Shown here piece by piece: positions 21,303 through 31,600 of a stretch of 64,000 nucleotides of DNA; position 1 is the first letter of the stretch, and each line of letters starts with the position of its first letter. The notes below the pieces were generated by a model that saw only the letters and a program-made list of their open reading frames with translations, did not search any database and was not told the origin of the DNA. The translations under genes and the position numbers were made by a program. This DNA is from Actinomycetota bacterium (lineage in GTDB: Bacteria; Actinomycetota; Geothermincolia; Geothermincolales; RBG-13-55-18), in assembly GCA_013178005.1 (NCBI GenBank), contig JABLXL010000006.1, positions 1-64,000 of the forward strand. The letters are read 5' to 3'.

Positions 21303-23441
21303 TCACTCCTCCAAGACGATCCTGGCGTCGGCTGCCAGGCAGCCCTTGCCGTTCTCCAGCACCCGCAGGGGGTTTATATCGAGCTCGCTGATGTTTTCGA
21401 AATCCGTGACCATTTGAGATACGCGCAGGATGCACTCCACCGCGGCATCGATGTCGGCGGGACTCTCCCCGCGCGCGCCCCGCAGCAGCCAGTAGCTCTT
21501 GAGCTCCCGGATCATGTCCCTCGCTTCCTCCTCGCTCACGGGCGCCAGTCGGAAGCTCACGTCCTTGAGCACCTCCACGTATATCCCGCCCAGGCCCACC
21601 ATGAGGAGCGGCCCGAACTGGCGGTCGCGGTTCATGCCCAGTATGAGCTCGTGGGAGGGCGGAAGCATCTCCTGCACCAGGACCCCCCAGATCTCGGCGC
21701 TCGGGAAAAACCTGCGCGCGTTCGAGGTCACCCTCTCGTAGGCGGTGATGAGGTCGTCGGTGTTCTCGATGCCCACCACCACTCCTCCCACGTCGGTCTT
21801 GTGCAGGATCTGGGGGGAGGCGATCTTCACCACCACGGGATAACCCATACCCCTCGCGGCCTTGATGCATTCCTCCAGGTTGGTGGCGAGGACGGTGCGG
21901 GCGACGGGCAGCCCGTAGGCGGACAGGACCTCGCGCGCCTCCACCTCGATGAGCTCCTTGCGCCCCTGCGCCCTCACGGCATCCATCACCTTCATGGCCT
22001 TCCCCTTGTCCGCGTCGAAACGCACTTGGGTGTCGGCGCGGCGGGACAGGAAGTCCCGGTATTCCTTCATGCGCCGAAGCACGTTGACCGCGTCTTCCGG
22101 ATACTGGAAACAGGGTATGTTGGCCTTTCTAAGCACGGCCTCCGCTTCCGCCACCTCGGCGCCGCCCATGAAAGCGGCCAGGACCGTCTTCTCCGTTTCC
22201 CCGGCGCACGCGGCGAGGGCAAGAGCGGTTTCCTTCGCCCGGGTGGTGGCCTGGGGGGTGAGGATGACGATGAGGGCGTCGACGCCGGGATCAGCGAGCA
22301 CGCACTCCACCGCCAGGCGGTAGCGGTCCTCGCCCGCGTCGCCCAGCACGTCCACGGGGTTATAGACGCTCGCCGCCTCCGGGAGCCCCTCGCGCAGCCT
22401 CTGCGTGGTCTCCTCGCCCAGGGCGGCGAGGGAGAGCCCGCTGCGTTCCAGGGCGTCGGAGGTGATAATACCCGGTCCCCCCGCGTTAGTCACTACCGCG
22501 ACGTTCGTGCCCTTCGGCGGGTGCTGGGAGGAGAAGCCTCGGCAGAGAGCGTAGAGCTCCTCCACCGTCTCCGCCCGCACCACCCCGCACCTGCGGAAAG
22601 CCGCGACGTAGGCGTTCTCGGAGCCCGCCAGGGTGCCGGTATGCGAGGAGACGGCGCGGGCGCCGGCCTGGGTTATGCCGGCCTTGAAAACGACCACCGG
22701 TTTGGTGCGGGAGACGCGGGATGCCACTTCCAGGAATCGCTTTCCGTCGGAGACGCCCTCGAGATAAGCGGAGATGACCGAGGTGTTGGCGTCGGCCTCC
22801 AGCACCTCGAGCATGTCGCTCTCGTCGATATCCATCTTGTTGCCGAGGCTTATGAAACGCGAGAACCCCAAGCCGTACTCCTCGGACATGCTCAGCACCG
22901 CCGTGCACAAAGCGCCCGACTGGGACATGAAGGCGACCCTTCCCACGGCGGGAGCGCGGGTGGCGAAGGTGGCGTTGATGGGAGTGTAGGTGTCGGCGAG
23001 GCCGAGGCAGTTCGGCCCCAGCACCCTAATGTCGTACTTCTCCGCCGCGCGGCGGAGCTCGGCCTCGCGCCGGTACCCCTCGCGGCCGGATTCCTTGAAT
23101 CCGGCGGAGATGATCACGGCGCCCCGCACCCCGCGTTCCCCGCACTCCTCTATTACCGATTGCACCGCGGGCGCGGGAACGATGACCATGGCGAGCTCGG
23201 GCACCTCCGGCAAGCGGGCGACGGAAGGATAGCAGGGAAGCCCCATGACCCTTTCGTGCGAAGGGTTGACGGGAAAGACCTTGCCCGTATAGCCGGATTT
23301 GATGATGTTCTCGAGCACCACCGTCCCAACCTTGCCCGGCTTATCCGAGGCCCCGATCACCGCCACAGATGCCGGTTTGAACAGTTCCTCGAGCAGTTTG
23401 AACCTCCTTCCCGCGTGCCTTTCATGCCCCTTCGCACCCAA
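21303..23441 (-). CDS. Acetate-CoA ligase (ADP-forming), fused alpha-beta subunits
   Basis: FKPASVAVIGASDKPGKVGTVVLENI, FMSQSGALCTAVLS, SHTGTLAGSENAY, then ATP-grasp domain (GYPVVVKIASPQILHKTDVGGVVVGI). Confidence 0.92.
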   Translation of the reverse strand: MGAKGHERHAGRRFKLLEELFKPASVAVIGASDKPGKVGTVVLENIIKSGYTGKVFPVNPSHERVMGLPCYPSVARLPEVPELAMVIVPAPAVQSVIEECGERGVRGAVIISAGFKESGREGYRREAELRRAAEKYDIRVLGPNCLGLADTYTPINATFATRAPAVGRVAFMSQSGALCTAVLSMSEEYGLGFSRFISLGNKMDIDESDMLEVLEADANTSVISAYLEGVSDGKRFLEVASRVSRTKPVVVFKAGITQAGARAVSSHTGTLAGSENAYVAAFRRCGVVRAETVEELYALCRGFSSQHPPKGTNVAVVTNAGGPGIITSDALERSGLSLAALGEETTQRLREGLPEAASVYNPVDVLGDAGEDRYRLAVECVLADPGVDALIVILTPQATTRAKETALALAACAGETEKTVLAAFMGGAEVAEAEAVLRKANIPCFQYPEDAVNVLRRMKEYRDFLSRRADTQVRFDADKGKAMKVMDAVRAQGRKELIEVEAREVLSAYGLPVARTVLATNLEECIKAARGMGYPVVVKIASPQILHKTDVGGVVVGIENTDDLITAYERVTSNARRFFPSAEIWGVLVQEMLPPSHELILGMNRDRQFGPLLMVGLGGIYVEVLKDVSFRLAPVSEEEARDMIRELKSYWLLRGARGESPADIDAAVECILRVSQMVTDFENISELDINPLRVLENGKGCLAADARIVLEE

Positions 23442-23527
23442 ACATTATACCCGTCGTTCTGGTGGTTTATACTATTGGACTAGAAAAAGATGCCTCTGAG
23501 AAGCGGACATTAAAGGCGTGAGGGGTT

Positions 23528-25558
23528 ATGAACCACAATGAGATCGTAAACTTTATCTGGGGAGTGGCGGATCTTATCCGCGACACCTTCAAGCGCGGCA
23601 AGTATCAGGATGTGATATTGCCCCTGACCGTCCTGAGACGGATCGATTGCGTGCTTGCTCCAACCAAGGAGAATGTGCTTAAAACCAACGAAAAGTACAG
23701 GAAGGATCTCGAGAACCTGGATCCTATGCTGCGTAAAGCCTCAGGATATGCTTTCTACAACACGTCTCTTTATGATTTCGAAAAGCTGCTGGCTGACGCT
23801 CCCAATCTTGCCTCAAACCTGCGCAACTATATCGGCGGCTTCAGCCCAAATATGCGCGAGGTTCTGGAGAAGTTCGACTTCGACAACACCATCTCCAAGC
23901 TGGACGAGGCCGGTCTATTGTTCAAGGTGCTGGAACGCTTCAAGAACGTGGATCTTCATCCCGATGCGGTTGATAACCATGCCATGGGTTCTGTTTTCGA
24001 GGAACTCATCAGGAAATTCAACGAAGCTCTTAACGAAAACCCAGGCGAGCACTTCACCCCCCGCGATGTGGTCTATCTCATGGCCAAATTGCTCATCGCT
24101 GGCGATGCCAACATCCTCAGTAGGGAAGGGGCGATCGTAACCGTCTACGATCCCTGTTGCGGCACTGGTGGGATGCTCACCATCACCAAGGAAGAGATAC
24201 TCGGTTTCAATCCCCATGCCGACGTCCATCTCTTCGGCCAGGAGGTGAATCCCGAGACGTTCGCGGTATGCAAGTCGGACCTTTTCATGAAGGAGCCCAC
24301 CGGCAGGGATGCGGACAACATCGCCTTTGGGAGCACGCTTTCCAACGACCGCCACAGTGACCGACGCTTCGATTACCTGATAACCAACCCACCTTACGGT
24401 AAAGATTGGAAAAGAGATGAGGAGGAGGTGCGCTGGGAGCATGAGCGAGGCTCGGCGGGGCGCTTCGAGGCAGGGCTGCCGCGCATCAGCGACGGGCAAC
24501 TGCTATTCCTCCAACATATGCTCTCCCACATGAAACCGGTCGAGGAGGGAGGATCAAGAGTATGTATCATTATGAATGGGTCTCCCCTTTTCACCGGCGA
24601 CGCCGGAAGTGGTGAGAGCGAGATAAGGCGGTGGGTTCTCGAGAACGACTGGCTTGATGCGATTATCGCCCTGCCTGAACAGCTCTTTTACAACACGGGC
24701 ATCGCCACTTATATTTGGGTCCTGACAAACAGGAAAGAGCAGAGGCGGAGAGGGAAGGTCCTTCTCATCAACGCGACCTCCCTTTGGGAGCCCATGGAGA
24801 GAAGCCTGGGTGACAAGAGACGCAGGATATCCGATGGGCAGGCCCACCATATAATACGCCTTTACAACGCATACCGGGAAAGGGAGGATTGCCGCATTTT
24901 CCCGTACACCCATTTCGGTTACCGCAAGATAACCGTGGAACGGCCCCTGCGCCTCAACTTCCAGTCAAGCCCCGAGCGAATCGCCCGACTCGAGGACGAA
25001 AAGGTCTTTCAAAACCTGGCGGTGAGCAAGAAGAAGGATCCGAAGGCCAGGGAAAAGGAGGAAGCGGAGGGGCGGGCCAGGCAGGAGGCGATATTGGCCA
25101 TGCTAAGCGACATGCCCCAAGACCTGTTCAAGGAAAGAGAGCCGTTCCTGGAGGCGCTGAAAGAAGCAGAGCGCAAAAGCGGGATCAAGCTGGCCGCGCC
25201 CCTGCGCAAGGCGATTCTCTCGGCGCTGTCGGAGAGGGATGAGACCGCCGGGATCTGCCGGGACGGGGAGGGTAACCCGGAGCCGGACCCGGAGCTGAGG
25301 GACACCGAGAACGTTCCTCTCTCCGAGACAGTCGAGGATTATTTCATCCGAGAGGTCAAGCCATACATGCCGGACGCGTGGATCAACGAGGGCATAAGAG
25401 ACCATAAGGATGGAGAGGTCGGCAAGGTCGGCTACGAGATAAACTTCAACCGCTATTTCTATAAGTACGAGCCTCCCCGCCCCCTGGAGGAGATAGAGGC
25501 GGATATCCGAGAGCTGGAGCGAGAGATAACGCGCAAGCTGCGCGAGATAAGCCGGTAG
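23528..25558 (+). CDS. hsdM: Type I restriction-modification system DNA methyltransferase subunit
   Basis: MGSVFEELIRKFNE...GEHFTPRDVVYLMAKLL, VYDPCCGTGGML, DYLITNPPYGKDW. Confidence 0.95.
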   Translation: MNHNEIVNFIWGVADLIRDTFKRGKYQDVILPLTVLRRIDCVLAPTKENVLKTNEKYRKDLENLDPMLRKASGYAFYNTSLYDFEKLLADAPNLASNLRNYIGGFSPNMREVLEKFDFDNTISKLDEAGLLFKVLERFKNVDLHPDAVDNHAMGSVFEELIRKFNEALNENPGEHFTPRDVVYLMAKLLIAGDANILSREGAIVTVYDPCCGTGGMLTITKEEILGFNPHADVHLFGQEVNPETFAVCKSDLFMKEPTGRDADNIAFGSTLSNDRHSDRRFDYLITNPPYGKDWKRDEEEVRWEHERGSAGRFEAGLPRISDGQLLFLQHMLSHMKPVEEGGSRVCIIMNGSPLFTGDAGSGESEIRRWVLENDWLDAIIALPEQLFYNTGIATYIWVLTNRKEQRRRGKVLLINATSLWEPMERSLGDKRRRISDGQAHHIIRLYNAYREREDCRIFPYTHFGYRKITVERPLRLNFQSSPERIARLEDEKVFQNLAVSKKKDPKAREKEEAEGRARQEAILAMLSDMPQDLFKEREPFLEALKEAERKSGIKLAAPLRKAILSALSERDETAGICRDGEGNPEPDPELRDTENVPLSETVEDYFIREVKPYMPDAWINEGIRDHKDGEVGKVGYEINFNRYFYKYEPPRPLEEIEADIRELEREITRKLREISR

Positions 25559-25572
25559 CACTAGGCATCCCT

Positions 25573-25620
25573 TTTAAATAAATGTCGGCATATAATATTG
25601 ATTGCCGATATTTATTTAAA
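25573..25620. promoter_or_regulatory. Inverted-repeat operator candidate overlapping a TATAAT box, upstream of abiEi
   Basis: TTTAAATAAATGTCGGCA (25573-25590) / TGCCGATATTTATTTAAA (25603-25620), 17 of 18 complementary; 12-nt spacer starts with TATAAT. Confidence 0.75.
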
Positions 25621-25659
25621 TATACTGGTGACAGTAGGTTCCTTAGGCACGAAAGCTGA

Positions 25660-26277
25660 ATGGCAATCTCGATGAATAAGGCTGACCTGACCCTGGAAGA
25701 GCTTAGGAGTGTCGGCGCCGGTGCGTTCTTCCGGCCCTCGCATGCCGAAGCCCTGGGAATTTCGTTCTACATGCTCCAGCGCATGGTCGAACAGGGACTG
25801 GTCGAAAAGGTCGCCAGGGGGCTGTACCGGCTGAACGCGGTCGAGCCCACCGAGCATTATTCCATGGCCGCTGTCTGCGCCCTGGTCCCCAGGGCAGTCG
25901 TTTGCCTCCTTTCGGCCTTGCACTATCATGGTATAGGCACTAGGCTTTCGCGCGAGATATGGATCGCCATCCCCCATAAGGCGAGGGCGCCGCGAATACA
26001 TGGGTTCCCCGTAAGGATCGTACGTTTTTCGGGCCCTTCGGAGAAGTACGGGGTTGTTCCCTTCACCGTTGAGGGCGTGCCCACGCGTATAACGTCGCCA
26101 GCCCGCACAGTGGTCGATTGCTTCCGCTTCCGGCGTCTGGTGGGAAAGGAAACCGCCCTGGAGGCTTTGCGTGAGACCCTGCGGGAAGGAAAGGCGAGCG
26201 TGGACGAGATCATGCGCGCTGCCGAGGTGTGCGGTGCGAGGGCGCTCGTCGTACCCTACCTTGAGGGGATGGCCTGA
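25660..26277 (+). CDS. AbiEi-like type IV TA antitoxin / winged-helix domain protein
   Basis: N-terminal winged-helix-like segment (VEQGLVEKVARGLYRL), YSMAAVCALVPRAVVCLLSALHYHGI, followed immediately by AbiEii-like gene. Confidence 0.8.
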   Translation: MAISMNKADLTLEELRSVGAGAFFRPSHAEALGISFYMLQRMVEQGLVEKVARGLYRLNAVEPTEHYSMAAVCALVPRAVVCLLSALHYHGIGTRLSREIWIAIPHKARAPRIHGFPVRIVRFSGPSEKYGVVPFTVEGVPTRITSPARTVVDCFRFRRLVGKETALEALRETLREGKASVDEIMRAAEVCGARALVVPYLEGMA

Positions 26278-27230
26278 TGGGCGGGTTGAACGCCAACCCG
26301 GCGGCCTCAGTACGTCAACGCCTGCTGGATCTCGCCAGGCGAAGGGGCGATGATTTCCAGTTAGTCCTGGCACGATATGGCGCGGAACGTTTCCTCTACC
26401 GCCTTGGGCGATCCGAGTTCAAGGACCGCTTCGTCCTCAAAGGTGCCATGCTTTTCGTGGTGTGGTGGGAAGATACGTACCGCCCTACCAGGGACCTTGA
26501 CCTGCTGGGCCTGGGGCGGGGCGATCCGGATACACTTGGCGGCGCCATCGCGAGGATATGCGCCGTCCCATGCCCGGAAGACGGCCTTGTCTTCGATGCG
26601 GATAACATCTCCATCGCGGCTATCCGGGAGGAGGATGAGTACGGAGGCCTTCGCGTGAAGCTCGTAGCCTATCTCGGAAAGACGCGCATCCCGCTCCAGA
26701 TCGACGTCGGTTTCGGCGACAAGGTAATCCCGCGGCCTCGCCTGGAGCGTTACCCTACCCTGCTTGATCTTCCCGCGCCTCGCGTCAAGGTGTATCCGAG
26801 AGAGACCATGGTGGCCGAGAAATTCGAGGCCATGGTGAGGCTGGGCGCGGCAAACAGTCGCATGAAGGATTTCTACGATCTGGCCGCGCTGGCGGCGAGT
26901 TATGATTTCGAAGGAAGCCTGCTGCGCGAGGCGGTAAAGGGCACTTTCGAGCGACGCCGATCTCCCGCCGGATCGGAGACGCCCTCCGCACTGCGCTCCG
27001 CTTTCTACAGCGACCCGGGGAGGGATGGCATGTGGCGCGCTTTCCTTAGCGGCAACGCCTTGCGCCTCGAAATGCCCGGGAGATTCGAGGAGGTAGGCGA
27101 GCTGTTGATCGCGTTTCTAAAACCCGTTTGGGAGAGCCTCGTGAGCGATGGTGAATTGAATGCGACCTGGACAGGAGGCGGCCCCTGGAGAACGAAGAGA
27201 GACACTGACCCTGGAGGCACCGGAGAATGA
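26277..27230 (+). CDS. AbiEii/AbiGii-type nucleotidyltransferase toxin
   Basis: FVLKGAMLFVVWWEDTYRPTRDLDLLGLG (nucleotidyltransferase motif), ETMVAEKFEAMVRLGAANSRMKDFYDL; start overlaps upstream stop (TGATG). Confidence 0.88.
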   Translation: MGGLNANPAASVRQRLLDLARRRGDDFQLVLARYGAERFLYRLGRSEFKDRFVLKGAMLFVVWWEDTYRPTRDLDLLGLGRGDPDTLGGAIARICAVPCPEDGLVFDADNISIAAIREEDEYGGLRVKLVAYLGKTRIPLQIDVGFGDKVIPRPRLERYPTLLDLPAPRVKVYPRETMVAEKFEAMVRLGAANSRMKDFYDLAALAASYDFEGSLLREAVKGTFERRRSPAGSETPSALRSAFYSDPGRDGMWRAFLSGNALRLEMPGRFEEVGELLIAFLKPVWESLVSDGELNATWTGGGPWRTKRDTDPGGTGE

Positions 27231-28636
27231 GCATGAAAGAACGGTTGGATGATAAGGGAACAAGCGGTGGAGCAAAGAGCGGCATGGCAAAGAGCCGCTT
27301 CAAGCCGTATCCGAAATACAAGGACTCCGGCATCGACTGGCTAGGCGAAATCCCGGAGCATTGGGATTTAAGGAGAATGAAATACATTTCTTGTATCCAG
27401 CCTGGAAAATCTAAACTAAGAAAGTTAGGCGATATCGAAGTAAGCTTCATCCCAATGGAATATATTGGCGAGTTCGGTACAATCAATTCTTCGGAAACCA
27501 GACAGCTTAATGATGTTTACGAAGGTTATACATTTTTTGAGGAAGGCGACATACTTGTAGCGAAGATAACGCCTTGTTTCGAGAACTTCAAAGGTGCCAT
27601 AGCAAGGAATTTAAGAAATGGAATTGGCTTCGGAACAACGGAGTTGTATGTCATAAGGCCATCGCCAAACGTCCACGCTGATTTTCTGGCCTATATGACA
27701 TACGCCGCACATTTCAGGCAAATTGGCAAGGTGGAAATGAAAGGTACAGCAGGACAACAACGTGTGCCGATAGAGTTCATTGAGAATTTCCCATGTGTAT
27801 TACCACCTTATTCTGAGCAGAAAGAGATTTCCGATTTTCTGAAAAGGGAGACGAAGAGAATCGATGATCTAGTGAATGCAAAACAGCGCTTGATCGAGTT
27901 GTTGAAGGAGAAGCGCGCGGCCCTGATCAACCAAGCTGTGACCAAGGGCCTTGATCCCAACGTCCCCATGAAAGACTCAGGCATCGACTGGCTGGGAGAA
28001 ATACCTGAGCATTGGGATGTATCTAAACTGAAACTCCTCGCTACTGTTGTGACCAGTAATGTAGATAAAAAATCATACGAAGGAGAGCAAGAAGTCAAGC
28101 TATGCAATTACACAGATGTCTACAACTATGAATATATAACCCCGGATCTTGATTTCATGCAGGCTACCGCATCTCCAGTAGAAATAAACAAGTTCAAGCT
28201 ACGTGAAGGGGATGTTCTTGTGACCAAAGATTCCGAGGATTGGCGTGATATCGCAGTGCCAGCGTTTGTGTCAGCTATGGATGACGAGGATATTCTTTGC
28301 GGCTATCACCTTGCAATACTGAGGCCGAAGCAATCGATTGTCGACGGAGAATTTCTGTTCAGATCTCTTTCATCCAGTTCAATAAATTATCAATTCAGGC
28401 TATCTGCGACCGGAATAACTCGCTACGGGTTGTCAAAATATTGGCTGGACAATTCGCTAATCCTTCGCCCACCTTTTGAAGAACAAAATGAGATAGCGGA
28501 TTTTCTTAGAGAGAAAACAGAGGAAATAGAGAAATTAATTGAGAAGATAAAAAATGGTTTAAGGAGACTCAAAGAATACCGTTCCGCGCTCATCACGGCG
28601 GCGGTGACGGGGAAAATAGACGTGCGGGGGGAATAG
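27227..28636 (+). CDS. hsdS: Type I restriction-modification system specificity subunit
   Basis: Two copies of KDSGIDWLGEIPEHWD each heading a TRD, and coiled-coil spacers (KQRLIELLKEKRAALINQAVTKGLD); ATGA overlap with upstream gene. Confidence 0.95.
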   Translation: MSMKERLDDKGTSGGAKSGMAKSRFKPYPKYKDSGIDWLGEIPEHWDLRRMKYISCIQPGKSKLRKLGDIEVSFIPMEYIGEFGTINSSETRQLNDVYEGYTFFEEGDILVAKITPCFENFKGAIARNLRNGIGFGTTELYVIRPSPNVHADFLAYMTYAAHFRQIGKVEMKGTAGQQRVPIEFIENFPCVLPPYSEQKEISDFLKRETKRIDDLVNAKQRLIELLKEKRAALINQAVTKGLDPNVPMKDSGIDWLGEIPEHWDVSKLKLLATVVTSNVDKKSYEGEQEVKLCNYTDVYNYEYITPDLDFMQATASPVEINKFKLREGDVLVTKDSEDWRDIAVPAFVSAMDDEDILCGYHLAILRPKQSIVDGEFLFRSLSSSSINYQFRLSATGITRYGLSKYWLDNSLILRPPFEEQNEIADFLREKTEEIEKLIEKIKNGLRRLKEYRSALITAAVTGKIDVRGE

Positions 28637-28639
28637 GGC

Positions 28640-31600
28640 ATGGCTCCGGACATATCCGAGAGAAGCTTCGAGGAAACCATCGAAAAGGTACTCACCTCGG
28701 ATCCCGAGGCGTTTTCCAATACCGCTCCCGGTGAGGTCACATCCCGTGAGCCCTATGGAGATTGGTTGCCGGGTGGCTACCTGAAACGTAAACCGGGGGA
28801 TTACGACCGCTCGCTTTGCCTTATCCCTGGCGACGTCATCGCTTTCATCTACGCCACCCAGCCCAAGGAATGGGCGAAGCTCGAACAGCACCATGGAACC
28901 GAGGTAAGGGAAAAGTTCCTCGGGCGCCTCTCGCGCGAGATAGAGAGGCGGGGAGCCCTGGACGTGCTGCGCAACGGCGTCAAGGATTCCGGGTGCAAGT
29001 TCAAGCTCGCTTTCTTCCATCCCGCGAGCGGCCTCAACGAGGAGCTGCAAAGACTGTACGAAGCCAACATTTTCTCCGTCGTGCGCCAGCTCCAGTACAG
29101 CGACAAATCCGCCAAGAGCATCGACCTGGCGCTGTTTCTGAACGGCATCCCCATCTTCACCGCGGAGTTGAAGAACCCCCTCACGGGACAAAACGTTGAG
29201 AATGCCGTGAGGCAGTACCGCCACGACCGTGATCCCCGAGAGCCCCTCTTCTCCTTCCGCCGCTGCCTCGCTCACTTCGCGGTAGACCCCGACCTGGTGT
29301 ACGTGACCACGCGCCTGGCGGGGCTGCTGACGAGCTTTATTCCCTTCAACCAGGGTAAGTACGGAGGCGCCGGCAATCCACCCGTGCCTCCCACGCAGAG
29401 CGGCTACGCGACTTCGTATCTCTGGGAGCGCATCTGGGCAAGGGACAGCGTGCTGGAGCTGATCCAGCATTTCATCCAGGAGGTCGAGGTGGAGGACGAG
29501 GACGGTAGGAGGACCGGCGAACGCGTCCTCATCTTTCCCCGCTATCACCAGCTCGACGCCGTGCGCCGCCTGGTTCGTGACGCGCGCGAGAAGGGACCTG
29601 GCCAACACTACCTAATCCAGCACTCCGCGGGAAGCGGCAAGTCCAACACCATCGCCTGGCTTGCCCACCGGCTGTCGATACTCCACGACTCCGAGGACAG
29701 ACGGGTTTTCGACTCCATCGTGGTGATCACCGATCGCAGGGTGATCGACCGCCAGTTGCAGAGCGTGGTAAAGCAGTTCGAGCAGACCTTGGGGATCGTG
29801 GAGAACATCGACAGGACCAGCCGCCAACTTAAGGAGGCGCTGGAGGGGGGCAAGACCATCATCGTCAGCACCCTCCAGAAGTACCCGGTGATCGCCGGCA
29901 ACATGCAGGAGATGCCGGGGAAGCGCTTCGCGGTGATCGTGGACGAGGCGCATTCCTCTCAGACGGGGGAGAGCGTCAAGGGCCTCAAGTCGGTGCTCGC
30001 GGTCGATAACCTTGAGGAAGCCGAGGCCGAGGACTCCGTGGAACCAGAGGACTTCCAAGACGTTGTCGCCGAGCAGGCGAGGAAGCGGGGCAGGCTTCCC
30101 AACGTGAGCTTCTTCGCCTTCACCGCCACCCCCAAGTCCAAGACCCTGGAGCTCTTCGGGACCAGGCGGCCGGACGGTAAGTTCGAGGCCTTCAGCCTCT
30201 ACAGCATGCGCCAGGCCATCGAGGAGGGTTTCATACTCGACGTGCTGGAGAACTACACCACCTACAAGACCTACTGGAAACTGCTCAAGACTATCGAGGA
30301 AGACCCCGCCTACGACCGCGGCAAGGCGACCTATATCCTTCGCTCCTTTGTCGACCTGCACGAGCATTCCATCCGCAAGAAGGTGGAGATCATGGTGGAG
30401 CACTTCCATGACCGGGTCGCACACCGCATCGACGGCCAGGCCAAGGCTATGGTAGTCACCCGCTCTCGCTTGCACGCGGTGAGGTTCAAGCTGGCCATGG
30501 ACGCCTACCTGCGCGAGAGGGGTTATCCATACCGGACCCTGGTGGCTTTCTCGGGGACGGTGAAGGACGGAGGGATGGACTACACGGAGGCGGGGATGAA
30601 CGGCATCCCGGAGGCCCAGACGGCAAAGGCCTTCAAGCGGCCGGAATACCGTTTCCTCATCGTTGCCGAGAAGTTCCAGACGGGTTACGACATGCCGCTG
30701 CTCCATACCATGTACGTGGACAGGAAGCTCTCGGGGGTGCACGCGGTACAGACCCTCTCGCGCCTTAATCGCATCTATCCCCCTGCCAAGACCGAGACCA
30801 TGGTGCTTGATTTCGTGAACGAGGCCGAAGATATCCGCGAGGCCTTCCAGGAATATTATGAAAAGACCATCCTATCTGAGGAGACCGACCCCAACCTTCT
30901 CTACGACCTGGAGCGACGCCTTGCTGAGTTCGGCGTATTCAACGGGGGCGACGTGGAGGCCTTCGCGGGTTTGTACTTCAGGAACGCGGGACAGGACCAG
31001 CTGTACGCCGCCCTTGCCCCGAGCGCGGAACGTTTCGCGGAATTGACCAAAGAGGAGAAAGCGGATTTCCGGGGGGTCCTTGACGACTATGTGCGGCTGT
31101 ACGCGTTCCTTTCCCAGGTGGTTACCTTCGTGGATCCCGACCTGGAGAAGCTCTACGTGTTCGCCCGCCTGCTTAGGCGGTACCTGCCGTACGAGCGCGA
31201 ACGCCTGCCGCTGGAGATCCAGCAGGACATAGACATGGAATCCTACCGCATTACGCGGAGGTTCGAGGGTCCGATCGTACTTGAGAGAGGGCAGGTCGAG
31301 ATTCCTCCCATCGGGGCAGGTGCCTCCCGTGGCATTGCCCCGGAAGACATCGAGCCCCTGTCGGAGATCATCAGGGAATTGAACGAAAGATTCGGCACCG
31401 ATTTCTCGGATGAGGACAAGGTATTCATCAGCCAACTCGAGGAGAGACTGGCGGGAGATCCCTCCCTGCGGGCCAGCGTGCGCGCCAACACCCCCGAGAA
31501 CGCGCGCCTCACCTTCGACTACGTGGTCACCGACCGGTTGCAGGAGATGGTGGACACGAACTTCGAGTTCTACAAGCGGGTTACCGACGACCGGGCGTTC

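Noticed and set aside
21414-23483. 689-aa plus-strand ORF opposite the acetate-CoA ligase
   Set aside because: Low-complexity His/Arg/Gly-rich translation, antisense to a clear conserved enzyme.
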